A stretch of 7,693 nt of DNA from Acidobacteriota bacterium (GCA_016201195.1 JACQDI010000365.1:1-7693); one strand, 5' to 3'. Shown: positions 1 to 6,274, numbered from the stretch's first letter. The notes: generated by a model from the letters alone, not told the origin. Translations and numbers: made by a program.

Positions 1-603
1 CGACCCGGCGGCGGCGGTGAGGAAGCGCCAGATGGCGCCGTTGAAGCGCCAGCTCTGTGGGTTCCAGTCGCCGCGAAACAAGTTTCCGGAGGCGAACTGC
101 ACCTGCCCTATGCGGCCTTCCTTCACCAGCGCGGCCATCTTCTCGTAGAGCGGTGTATGGCGCATCTGCTGGCCGATCTGGAGGATCTTGCCCGCTCGTT
201 TCGAGGCGGCGATCATGTGGTTGGCGTCGGCCACCGAGGTGGCCATGGGCTTCTCGCACAGCACGTGCAGCCCGTGCTCGAGTGCGGCGATGGTCACCTC
301 GGCGTGCAGAAAGTTGGGTGTCACAACCAGCACGCCGTCGAGGTCCTTCACTTCGGCGAGCATTTTCCGGTAGTCCGAATAGGTGGCCACCGCGAATCCA
401 ACCAGCGTGGCCGCGCGATCGCGAAACTCTGGCGTCGGGTCGGCCAGGGCCACAATCTCCACATCCACCTTCCCTGCCTTGATCACGTTGATATGGGCCC
501 AGGCGCGGTGGCCGGTCCCGACAATGGCGATGCGGATCTTGCGCGGCGCCTGCGCGGACAGGACCGCAGCGGGAGCCCAGAGAAACGCTCTTCGGGATGT
601 CAT
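1..603 (-). CDS. Gfo/Idh/MocA family oxidoreductase, Tat-exported (C-terminus beyond window)
   Basis: This is the N-terminal 201 residues of an NAD(P)-dependent oxidoreductase; the frame is open to the window edge. The protein starts MTSRRAFLW, an S-R-R-x-F-L twin-arginine motif (R4, R5), followed by a short hydrophobic stretch ending in AQA (about residue 19). A Rossmann fold follows: IAIVGTGHRAWAH (residues 25-37) is a variant dinucleotide-binding loop in which the third glycine is replaced by alanine. VALADP (51-56) ends the second strand, VVTPNFLH lies at 93-100, and the family hallmark EKP is at 117-119 (context LCEKPMA). Gfo/Idh/MocA enzymes oxidise or rearrange sugars, inositols and related polyols. 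The Tat signal implies folding with cofactor and then export. The missing C-terminal half carries the substrate site, so the substrate is unknown. The start is the ATG at 603, 35 bases after the receptor-tail stop, with only a weak AGG upstream. The neighbouring sugar-isomerase-like domain suggests related substrates (inference). Confidence 0.9.
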   Translation of the reverse strand, partial: MTSRRAFLWAPAAVLSAQAPRKIRIAIVGTGHRAWAHINVIKAGKVDVEIVALADPTPEFRDRAATLVGFAVATYSDYRKMLAEVKDLDGVLVVTPNFLHAEVTIAALEHGLHVLCEKPMATSVADANHMIAASKRAGKILQIGQQMRHTPLYEKMAALVKEGRIGQVQFASGNLFRGDWNPQSWRFNGAIWRFLTAAAGS

Positions 604-638
604 GCGCCTAGTGTACCGCTTGTCGTGGCGCAGCCTCG

Positions 639-908
639 TTAGAAGTCCACCCGCACTCCCATGGTAATCAGCCGCGCGCCCACCTGCGGACCTGTCGGAC
701 GCCCGAAGTTCGGGTTGCCGATCGTGCTCACGATGCCTCCGAAGGAGGTGCGGTTGAACAGGTTGAACGCGTCGGCCCGGTAAACGAGGTCGATGGTCCG
801 GTCTCCGTGAACCGGAAACTTCATCCGCTTCATGATGGACAGGTTCTCGTTCAACACGGGCGGATTGTTAATCCCTCCATTTCTCAATTCTTGGCGGTGC
901 CGATCCAC
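639..908 (-). pseudogene. Orphan C-terminal tail of a TonB-dependent (Oar-like) receptor
   Basis: From about 881 down to the stop at 639-641 the frame reads like the last ~80 residues of the large carboxypeptidase-regulatory-like TonB-dependent receptors abundant in Acidobacteriota. A strand region around LNENLSIMKRMKF comes first, then RADAFNLFNRTSFGG, the typical penultimate-strand motif (FF/FNLFN-x-x-x-FG). It ends in ITMGVRVDF, with the terminal phenylalanine of outer-membrane barrels. Such receptors are usually around 1,000 residues, so more than 90% of the protein, including signal, plug and most of the barrel, is absent. The frame can be opened from a GTG at 908, but that codon lies inside the 3' end of the upstream isomerase gene, and the first ~9 residues do not look like receptor. 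It is best read as a gene remnant left by deletion or rearrangement. It abuts the isomerase stop at 884 almost exactly. It is unlikely to make a functional protein. Confidence 0.7.
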
Positions 909-2767
909 AGCTTCACCAGCAGGTCGCGCATCTTGATCACGCCATCGACCGGATCACCCTTGCCCTCGTACTCGATCGAGATGGCGGCGCCGTAACCGGT
1001 CTTTTGGAGCGGCCCCAGGGCCTTGCGGTAGTCGATCCCGCTTTCGTCGCCGTACTTGTCGAAGGCGTGGCACTTGGCGTGGGTGTGGTAGGCATAGGGG
1101 GCGAGCTTCGCGATCTCGGCATACATAGTGGACCTGTCCTGCCAGTTGCCGAAATCGAGGCAGGACCCGACCCATGCCGGATCCGTGCCTTTGATGATGT
1201 GCAGGATGCCGTCGGCGGTCTTGCTCGCGCCGCCGTGATTCTCGATGGTCATTTTGATGCCGAGTTCTTTGGCCGTGGGCAGCATCTGCTTGAACGCGGC
1301 GATGGCCCGCTCCACGCCGATAGTCTGGTCGGCCTCGTTCCCGCGCCCGGTCTGGCCCACGTTGATGCGCACCACCGGGGCGCCCAGGTATTTCGCGCCC
1401 CGCATCAGCCGCTTGTTGTCCTCGATCTGCTTCTGGTTGGCCGCCTCGTTGTCGGCGACCAGGTTGCCGTTGAGGATCAGCGCGGTGAGAATACGCCCCT
1501 CCTCGCGGATGGCCTTCTTGAGGCGATCGAGCGACGCGTTGTCCCAGGCCTGGATGTAACGGGCGTTGATCGAGATGCCCCGGATGCCCAGCTTGCGGTA
1601 AAACGCCGGGACCTGCTCGATGGTCAGCTCCCCTTTGGTGAGCTTGTCGCGAAAGCTGTAAGTCTCGCAGCTCAGGATGCCGCCGCCCTTCAGGTAGTAG
1701 TCGGTAGTAGATGGGCGTTTGGCGGCGGTCATCCAGCCCCGTTCCTCCGGACCACCCATCCCCTCCGGCACGTTGACCACCAGCAGGCGCTTCGGCGCCA
1801 GGCCCACCGGAACCCGCGCCACCTCTTTAATCCTGTCGGTGTCGATCACCGAGACATCGTTCGAGCCGGCGTTCGAGACGTAGAGGAGCTTGCCGTCCAG
1901 GCCGAACGTCATCCAGTTAGGGGCCAGGCCCACCGGGACCGTTCCCAGCAGTTTGTTCTCCGGCTCCGAGAATCCCTCGACCGCGTTGCCGAACACGTTC
2001 GTGATCCAGAACTGCTTGTTGTCCGGTCGCAGGGCGATGCCGTGCGTGGGCGTGTAGCCGTAGGTGGAGACGTCCTGCACCTCGGCCGGCGGCAACTCGA
2101 CCTTGTCGATGACCTTGCGCTGGGCGATGTCGGCGATCACAAAGCCGTGCAGGCCGGTGAGCGCCACGTACATGCGCTTGTTGTCGTTGGTGATGGCCGC
2201 CGGGCGCGGCTCTCCGCCCACCGGGATCGCTCCGAGGGCGCTCTGGGTGGCCACATCCACGATGGTGATCTTGTCCTCCCCCATGGAGGTTACGTAGACC
2301 CACTTGCCGTTGGGGGCGCGGTAGGCATTGTGGGGTGAGCGGCCTACGGGGATCGACTTGATGCGCTCGCGGGTCCTGGTGTCGACTACATCCGCATAGT
2401 TGGCGCTGCGGATGGGGGCGTAGACATAACGCCCGTCGGCCGAAAGAGCGATGTGGTTGGGCCGGTCGCCGATCTTCGCCTTCCACTGCACGGTGGAGGT
2501 GGCCGTGTCGATGGCTACGATGTCGTCGTCGGTCTCCCCGCTCACGTAGACGCGCCTGCCGTCCGCAGAAGCCTCCAGACCGTGCGGCGTGTCCCCGGTC
2601 TCGATGTTGCCGATGGTCTTATTGGTCGCGACATCGACCAGCGTGACGTCGTTGCCGCCGCTGTTGGTGACGTACAGAATCGCCCGTGGCCGCCCGTTCG
2701 GCGCCGCCACCGCCAGAGTCCCCATGGCCACACCAGCGCAGGCCAAGCCCCATTTGCCCAGTGACAT
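884..2767 (-). CDS. Exported YVTN beta-propeller fused to xylose-isomerase-like TIM barrel
   Basis: The 627-residue protein has two unrelated domains. Residues 1-22 look like a Sec signal peptide (MSLGKWGL followed by an Ala/Gly-rich hydrophobic core ending AVAA). Residues about 30-335 form a YVTN propeller. Its seven blade strands are visible at 32 (YVTN), 73 (VYVS), 115 (VYAP), 157 (VYVT), 199 (MYVA), 253 (FWIT) and 295 (LYVS), mostly 42 residues apart, with recurring IPVG/VPVG turns. Residues about 360-627 resemble the sugar phosphate isomerase/epimerase (AP endonuclease 2-like) TIM barrel. Probable metal ligands are E509 (TIENHGG), D538 (SCLDFGN), H561/H563 (YHTHAKCH) and E599 (SIEYEGKGDP). 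Propellers of this type act in binding and scaffolding; the barrel family interconverts keto and aldo sugars or epimers. The ATG at 2767 is chosen because AAGGAG lies 6 bases upstream; a GTG at 2800 is open in frame but falls over the probable -10 box. The fusion is unusual, and an internal ATG at 1732 may mark an older gene start. The substrate is unknown. Confidence 0.85.
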   Translation of the reverse strand: MSLGKWGLACAGVAMGTLAVAAPNGRPRAILYVTNSGGNDVTLVDVATNKTIGNIETGDTPHGLEASADGRRVYVSGETDDDIVAIDTATSTVQWKAKIGDRPNHIALSADGRYVYAPIRSANYADVVDTRTRERIKSIPVGRSPHNAYRAPNGKWVYVTSMGEDKITIVDVATQSALGAIPVGGEPRPAAITNDNKRMYVALTGLHGFVIADIAQRKVIDKVELPPAEVQDVSTYGYTPTHGIALRPDNKQFWITNVFGNAVEGFSEPENKLLGTVPVGLAPNWMTFGLDGKLLYVSNAGSNDVSVIDTDRIKEVARVPVGLAPKRLLVVNVPEGMGGPEERGWMTAAKRPSTTDYYLKGGGILSCETYSFRDKLTKGELTIEQVPAFYRKLGIRGISINARYIQAWDNASLDRLKKAIREEGRILTALILNGNLVADNEAANQKQIEDNKRLMRGAKYLGAPVVRINVGQTGRGNEADQTIGVERAIAAFKQMLPTAKELGIKMTIENHGGASKTADGILHIIKGTDPAWVGSCLDFGNWQDRSTMYAEIAKLAPYAYHTHAKCHAFDKYGDESGIDYRKALGPLQKTGYGAAISIEYEGKGDPVDGVIKMRDLLVKLWIGTAKN

Positions 2768-2773
2768 AGCGTG

Positions 2774-2779
2774 CTCCTT
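2774..2779 (-). promoter_or_regulatory. Ribosome binding site deciding the propeller-isomerase start
   Basis: On the minus strand AAGGAG stands 6 bases before the ATG at 2767. This favours that ATG over the in-frame GTG at 2800, and it leaves an N-terminus that reads directly as a signal peptide. Confidence 0.75.
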
Positions 2780-2791
2780 GCGTCCTGGGAC

Positions 2792-2797
2792 ATTATA
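2792..2797 (-). promoter_or_regulatory. Probable -10 box for the propeller-isomerase gene
   Basis: A perfect TATAAT on the minus strand (context CTGTGTATAATGTCCC) lies 24 bases upstream of the ATG at 2767. This would place transcription initiation near 2785 and give a leader of about 18 bases containing the AAGGAG. No good -35 hexamer stands at 16-18 bases spacing (AGTTCT at 17). An activator, or transcription from the small gene upstream, may contribute. Confidence 0.4.
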
Positions 2798-2819
2798 CAC
2801 AGGAGTCGGGAGATAGAAC

Positions 2820-3152
2820 TCAGACGCGGGACTTCAGTTGCGGCTCCTCGGTTTGCGTGGCAGCGTTGGAGAACACCCAACTGGGAAGGCTGCGCCGGAC
2901 CAGGAAGCGTCTTACTTCCTCTGGGTCGCGGTTCAGCAGCTTGCAACAGGAAACGAAGCTGAACTGCTCCTCGCTCGAATTCGCCATCCACCGAATGGCA
3001 TCCTCGCGACGGCGGCCGGAGCCGCAGCGAATGTCCTCGATCGCCTGCACCAGTATCGCCCCAGCCAGCCGTTGGACCCCTCTCACGTCCACAAATCCCA
3101 TCTCGGCTGCCGACGCCGGCTCGAGATTCTTGTCGTCGTCCATAGTTACCAT
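2820..3152 (-). CDS. Small hypothetical protein (110 aa)
   Basis: I do not recognise a named family. The middle part has the feel of a real small soluble protein: a helix AILVQAIEDIR (32-42), a basic turn GSGRRRED (44-51), then AIRWM (52-56), EQFSFVSCCKLL (62-73) and DPEEVRRFL (76-84). This layout (helix, W-x, FSF, C-x-x-L, D-P-x-x-V/L-R-x-x-L) recalls short uncharacterised proteins of Acidobacteriota and Deltaproteobacteria, but that is from memory, not a search. There is no signal peptide or membrane segment. The start is uncertain: ATG 3152 (MVTMDDD) and ATG 3143 (MDDD) are both possible, and neither has a clear Shine-Dalgarno sequence. The C-terminal ~25 residues look unstructured. It ends 52 bases before the propeller-isomerase start on the same strand. 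The opposite strand is also open over 2838-3182, but its protein looks compositionally random. Base composition is visibly less GC-rich than in the flanking genes. Confidence 0.5.
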   Translation of the reverse strand: MVTMDDDKNLEPASAAEMGFVDVRGVQRLAGAILVQAIEDIRCGSGRRREDAIRWMANSSEEQFSFVSCCKLLNRDPEEVRRFLVRRSLPSWVFSNAATQTEEPQLKSRV

Positions 3153-3462
3153 TTACAGACATCACAGGCCAAGGGAACATAGAGTGCTCAACCGAATTGG
3201 GACAGGGTCATTGCCCTAGAATCTCCTGGGCATTTAACCCTAATGCCGTGTCTCCAGGACTCTTCCCACACGAAGCCCCGAGGTTCTTTAGCAGACCTAG
3301 CGGCTTTGCGAGAGCGTCCGTGAAGGCTTTGTCAAGTGCGGCAAAGCCCCCAGCCGCTGTGGCAAATTCCCCAAATCCCGACCCGAATCGTCCCGGCAAC
3401 CCCGGATTTTCTAGATCCGGCTAGGGCAGGACCGTGGCACTCCCCGTGCAACCAGCCCCGGC
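3153..3462. other. Divergent intergenic region without a convincing gene
   Basis: About 310 bases separate the leftward small gene from the rightward porin. Both strands carry short open frames (plus 3197-3424, minus 3208-3399), but neither has a Shine-Dalgarno sequence, a recognisable domain or convincing codon use. Visible structure: an inverted repeat GGCATT/AATGCC (3229-3234 and 3242-3247, 7-base loop), an inverted repeat CCGGAT/ATCCGG (3402-3407 and 3415-3420, 7-base loop), and a sigma-54-like element just before the porin. The AT-richer pockets fit a regulatory stretch serving both directions. Confidence 0.5.
3435..3450 (+). promoter_or_regulatory. Candidate sigma-54 (-24/-12) element
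   Basis: TGGCAC (3435-3440), five bases, then GTGCA (3446-3450) matches the RpoN layout TGGCAC-N5-TTGCA with one mismatch, and the invariant GG and GC are at the correct 12-base offset. It lies on the strand of the porin gene. A start about 12 bases downstream of the GC would fall near 3461, only about 2 bases before the ATG at 3463, so the transcript would be essentially leaderless. The porin indeed has no visible Shine-Dalgarno sequence. No activator gene is in view, and a chance match remains quite possible. Confidence 0.3.
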
Positions 3463-4671
3463 ATGAAGCGCTGTGTCGCCGTCTTGGTGTGGCTTGCGGC
3501 CGGTTTGGCCGCTCAGCCGCCTCCGGGGCCGGCGCTGGTTCCCTCCGACGAGCTGAACAAGGAGCTGCCGAAGTGGGTTCGTTTCAGCGGGGAATACCGG
3601 GCGCGGTTCGAGGGCTTCACCGGCGGCGGCTCGCGGCGCGACAGCGAGGACGCCTACTTTCTGAACCGCTTCCGCCTCAATCTGAAGCTGCAGCCGGCGG
3701 ATTGGATGAAATTCGTCTTCCAGGGCCAGGACGCGCGTGTGTTCGGGAACGACATAGTCGGGTCGGCGCCGCCCTACCAGGACACGATGGACCTGCGCAT
3801 GGCCTACCTGGAGCTGGGGGACCCGGAGAAAAAACCGCTCAGCGTGCGCGTGGGGCGCCAGGAGCTGGCCTTCGGCGAGCAGCGCCTCGTGGGCGCGCTG
3901 AATTGGACCAATGCCTCGCGGACCTTCGACGCCGTGCGGGCCACGTTCCGCTACAAGGGCTACCGGCTGGACGCCTTCGCCGCCTCTGTGGTGAACATCC
4001 GCGACGGCGAGTTCAACAAGAGACTCGACGGAAACAACCTGCACGGCCTCTACGGCGGCATCGAGAAGCTGGTGCCAAAAGCGACCCTAGAGCCATACGT
4101 GTTGTGGCGGCTGGCGCGCGGGCGGGACTTCAAGACCGTGGGCCTGCGCTGGGTGGGCAAGCTGCCGGCCAGCTTCGACTACGGGCTGGAGATGGCCGAG
4201 CAGGTCGGTACCACTGATGCGCGGGCGGGGCACTGGGTGTTGGGGTATACAATCAAAGGAGCGCAGTACAAGCCGCGGGTGTTCGCAGAATACAACTACG
4301 CCTCCCCGAGGTTCGATACGCTCTACCCCACGGGTCACGACAAGCACGGCCTTGCCGACCAGGCGAGCTGGCGGAACATTCATCACCTTAGGCCCGGAGT
4401 CGAGGTGAAACCGTCCCCGAAGTGGCTTCTCACTTCGAGCTACCATTCCTTTTGGCTGGTTGATCCGCGAGGCGGCCTCTATACCTCGGCCGCCAATCGC
4501 ATCGCCAACCTGCCCGCCGGGCGCCACGTGGGGCAGGAGATCGATGTGCAAGCCGCCTACACTTTCTCCAGGCAGCTTCAGGTGGCGGGAGGCTTCGCGC
4601 ACATCTTTCCGGGCGCGGTTTTGACGAAGGCGTACAACTTTCCGTATCTTATGGTGAGCAGCACTTTCTGA
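3463..4671 (+). CDS. Alginate-export-type outer membrane beta-barrel porin
   Basis: The 402-residue protein has a clear Sec signal (MKRCVAVLVWLAAGLAAQ, residues 1-18) and ends in VSSTF, with the terminal phenylalanine recognised by the barrel assembly machinery. The mature part alternates short amphipathic strands and polar loops: FSGEYRARFEGF (41-52), YFLNRFRLNLKLQP (65-78), LRMAYLELG (111-119), and GRQELAFGEQRLVG (131-144) followed by NASRTFDAVRATF. A late conserved segment is FDTLYPTGHDKHGLADQ (284-300). These match the alginate export (AlgE-like) family, which forms monomeric barrels passing anionic polysaccharides or other small solutes; in Acidobacteriota the real substrate is generally unknown. 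Length is usual for the family. The start ATG directly precedes the signal peptide but lacks a ribosome site. A hairpin follows the stop, so it is probably a separate transcription unit from the Rieske operon, although the gene order invites a functional link (inference). Confidence 0.85.
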   Translation: MKRCVAVLVWLAAGLAAQPPPGPALVPSDELNKELPKWVRFSGEYRARFEGFTGGGSRRDSEDAYFLNRFRLNLKLQPADWMKFVFQGQDARVFGNDIVGSAPPYQDTMDLRMAYLELGDPEKKPLSVRVGRQELAFGEQRLVGALNWTNASRTFDAVRATFRYKGYRLDAFAASVVNIRDGEFNKRLDGNNLHGLYGGIEKLVPKATLEPYVLWRLARGRDFKTVGLRWVGKLPASFDYGLEMAEQVGTTDARAGHWVLGYTIKGAQYKPRVFAEYNYASPRFDTLYPTGHDKHGLADQASWRNIHHLRPGVEVKPSPKWLLTSSYHSFWLVDPRGGLYTSAANRIANLPAGRHVGQEIDVQAAYTFSRQLQVAGGFAHIFPGAVLTKAYNFPYLMVSSTF

Positions 4672-4674
4672 CGA

Positions 4675-4702
4675 TGGATCGTGGAACACGTTCTACGATC
4701 CA
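4675..4702 (+). terminator. Strong hairpin after the porin gene, probable terminator
   Basis: Arms TGGATCGTGGAA (4675-4686) and TTCTACGATCCA (4691-4702) pair over 12 positions with one G-U wobble and a CACG loop, starting 3 bases after the porin stop codon (4669-4671). No T-run follows on either strand, so it is not a textbook intrinsic terminator. It could end transcription weakly, protect the porin mRNA 3' end, or be a dispersed palindromic repeat. Part of the right arm is echoed just outside (CACGATC at 4701-4707). Confidence 0.5.
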
Positions 4703-4720
4703 CGATCTGCGGAGCCCGAC

Positions 4721-4729
4721 TGGTATGCT
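4721..4729 (+). promoter_or_regulatory. Possible extended -10 promoter of the Rieske operon
   Basis: TGG-TATGCT fits the extended -10 pattern TGN-TATNNT and would start transcription near 4736, about 21 bases before the Rieske ATG at 4757. No convincing -35 hexamer is seen 17 bases upstream, in the right flank of the hairpin. It is a weak call, supported mainly by position. Confidence 0.25.
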
Positions 4730-4756
4730 AAATGCAGGCCAGTTGCAAGAACGCTT

Positions 4757-5197
4757 ATGCCAAACACTGAGCCGACCACTGGACGCCGCGGCCTGATCCG
4801 GGCCCTGCTGCGCACGGGCTTTGGCGCCTCGCTGGTCTCCTTTCTGTATCCGGCAATGAAGTTCATGATGCCGCCCCCGGTGGCCGAGTCGGCGGCGAAC
4901 CAGGTCTCGGCGGGCAGGGCCGACTTGAAGCCCAACAGCGCGCGGCTGTTCCGCTTCGGCAGCAAGCCGGCGCTTCTGGTGCGCACCCCCGCCGGCGAGA
5001 TGCGGGCGTTTTCGGCGGTGTGCACGCACCTGAACTGCACCGTGCAGTACAACGACCAGTCCCACCAGATCTGGTGCGCTTGTCACAACGGGCAGTTCGA
5101 CCTGAACGGGAAAGTAGTCGCCGGACCGCCGCCGCGGCCGCTCGAGCAGTTCACCGTCCACGTGCAGGGTGAAGAAGTGATCGTGGCGAAAGGGTAG
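4757..5197 (+). CDS. Rieske [2Fe-2S] iron-sulfur protein of a cytochrome bc-type complex
   Basis: The 146-residue membrane-anchored protein passes electrons from quinol at the Qo site to a cytochrome c. Box 1 is CTHLNC (C89, H91, C94) and box 2 is CACHNGQF (C107, C109, H110). In the family C89, H91, C107 and H110 hold the [2Fe-2S] cluster, and C94-C109 form the disulfide. Box 2 has alanine where many bc1 Rieske proteins have proline, and box 1 has asparagine where glycine is usual. The N-terminus has GRRGLIR (twin arginine at 10-11) and a hydrophobic segment at about 20-38, the usual uncleaved Tat-dependent anchor. A glycine/alanine hinge comes next. GPPPRPLEQF (123-132) is the proline loop covering the cluster. 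It is shorter than mitochondrial forms but normal for bacterial b6f/bc-like complexes. Cytochrome b begins 18 bases after its stop. No strong ribosome site precedes the ATG. Confidence 0.93.
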   Translation: MPNTEPTTGRRGLIRALLRTGFGASLVSFLYPAMKFMMPPPVAESAANQVSAGRADLKPNSARLFRFGSKPALLVRTPAGEMRAFSAVCTHLNCTVQYNDQSHQIWCACHNGQFDLNGKVVAGPPPRPLEQFTVHVQGEEVIVAKG

Positions 5198-5215
5198 GGC
5201 GGTTCTATACCCATT

Positions 5216-6274
5216 ATGCTGAAGCGCGTCACAGACTGGCTGGAAGACCGGACAGGCTTCGACTCGGTCCGCGAGTTTCTCAAGCACAAGACGGTCCCCA
5301 TCCATTCGGCCACGGTGTGGTACTACTTCGGCGGCATCACCCTGTTCCTGTTTGTGATCCAGGTGCTGACCGGCATGCTGCTGCTGCTTTACTACCGGCC
5401 CACGCCCGGCGAGGCCTTCGAGAGCGTGCAGTTCATCGTCACCCAGGTGCAGTTCGGCTGGCTGGTGCGGTCGATTCATAGCTGGTCGGCGAACCTGATG
5501 GTCCTGTCAGCGCTGATACACATGTTCAGCGTGTTTTTCCTCAAGGCCTACCGGCAGCCGCGGGAGCTGACCTGGCTGAGCGGAATGGTGCTGCTGTTCC
5601 TGGCGCTGATGTTCGGCTTCAGCGGCTACCTGCTGCCGTGGAACACCCTGGCGTTCTTCGCCACCAAGGTGGGAACCGACATGGCGGGAGTGATTCCGGG
5701 GGTGGGCCATTTCGTGCTTCGGTTCCTGCGCGGCGGCGAAGAGGTGACCGGCGCCACGCTGACGCGCTTCTTCGGCTTTCACGTGGCGGTGCTGCCGGGC
5801 CTGACCACGGTGCTGTTGCTGTTCCACCTGGCGTTGGTGCAGAAATGGGGCATGAGCTCCCACCAGCCGCCGGGCACGACCGTCCCCACCATGCCCTTCT
5901 TTCCCAACTTCGTGCTGCGCGAGCTGGTCGGCTGGTACGGGGCGCTGGCGGTGCTGGGCAGCCTGGCCGCCCTGTTCCCCTGGGAGCTGGGGACCAAGGC
6001 CGATCCGTTCGCCGCGGCGCCGAGGGGGATCCATCCGGAGTGGTATTTCCTGGCCGTGTTCTACACTCTCAAGCTAATACCTAGCAAGATCCTCGTGTTT
6101 GACGGCGAGGTGGTGGGGATCCTGGTGTTCGGCCTGGGAGCGTTGGGCTGGATGCTGATGCCGTTTTGGGATCGCCGGAGTGGGGGCGAGGAGCGGCATC
6201 GGCTGCTGACCGGCCTGGGCGTGTTCGTAATCGCCTACCTGGTGGTGTTTTCGGCATTGGGGTACTGGAGATGA
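5216..6274 (+). CDS. Cytochrome b (single-chain, b6-like) of the Rieske/b complex
   Basis: The 352-residue membrane protein carries the quinol oxidation and reduction sites and two b hemes. Heme ligands are H88 (RSIHSWSA) and H102 (ALIHMF) in helix B, and H189 (FGFHVAVLP) and H204 (LLFHLALV) in helix D. Helix D has 14 residues between the histidines, as in cytochrome b6, not 13 as in mitochondrial/proteobacterial cytochrome b. The N-terminal ~210 residues track b6 (VPIH near 27, GGITL, YYRPT at 59-63, RELTW, GYLLPW). The C-terminal part corresponds to subunit IV and carries PEWY (274-277), the Qo motif. Unlike b6f, both parts are one chain. The residue aligned by eye with the b6 cysteine that binds extra heme cn is Y37 (WYYFGG). 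About eight membrane helices are visible (36-58, 83-108, 122-142, 185-208, 238-256, 276-292, 298-317, 330-349). The stop overlaps the next gene as ATGA, suggesting translational coupling. Confidence 0.95.
   Translation: MLKRVTDWLEDRTGFDSVREFLKHKTVPIHSATVWYYFGGITLFLFVIQVLTGMLLLLYYRPTPGEAFESVQFIVTQVQFGWLVRSIHSWSANLMVLSALIHMFSVFFLKAYRQPRELTWLSGMVLLFLALMFGFSGYLLPWNTLAFFATKVGTDMAGVIPGVGHFVLRFLRGGEEVTGATLTRFFGFHVAVLPGLTTVLLLFHLALVQKWGMSSHQPPGTTVPTMPFFPNFVLRELVGWYGALAVLGSLAALFPWELGTKADPFAAAPRGIHPEWYFLAVFYTLKLIPSKILVFDGEVVGILVFGLGALGWMLMPFWDRRSGGEERHRLLTGLGVFVIAYLVVFSALGYWR

Noticed and set aside
1004..2338. Long open frame on the plus strand opposite the propeller-isomerase gene (444 codons)
   Set aside because: It is the antisense shadow of a GC-rich gene; its protein is Val/Arg/His-rich without domains, while the minus strand shows two clear families.
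2767..2796. Lipoprotein signal (LAC-A) in the propeller-isomerase N-terminus
   Set aside because: The cysteine at residue 10 would leave too short a hydrophobic core, and a normal cleavage site follows at about residue 22.
2768..2800. GTG at 2800 as the start of the propeller-isomerase
   Set aside because: It overlaps the TATAAT box and adds a polar segment before the signal peptide; ATG 2767 has AAGGAG at ideal spacing.
3194..3220. AATTGGGACAGGGTCA stretch resembling ends of small transposable palindromes
   Set aside because: No inverted partner copy, target duplication or transposase frame is visible nearby; memory of similar motifs alone is not enough.
3197..3424. Short open frame (75 codons) in the divergent intergenic region
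   Set aside because: No ribosome site, Pro/Ser/Ala-rich random composition, and an equally long frame on the other strand.
4649..5479. Minus-strand open frame across the Rieske and cytochrome b genes
   Set aside because: It spans two strongly recognised plus-strand genes and an intergenic hairpin; its protein is low-complexity.
6166..6270. Upstream in-frame start for the nine-heme cytochrome
   Set aside because: It would lie within cytochrome b and bury the signal peptide; ATG 6271 overlaps the stop as ATGA and begins a clean signal.
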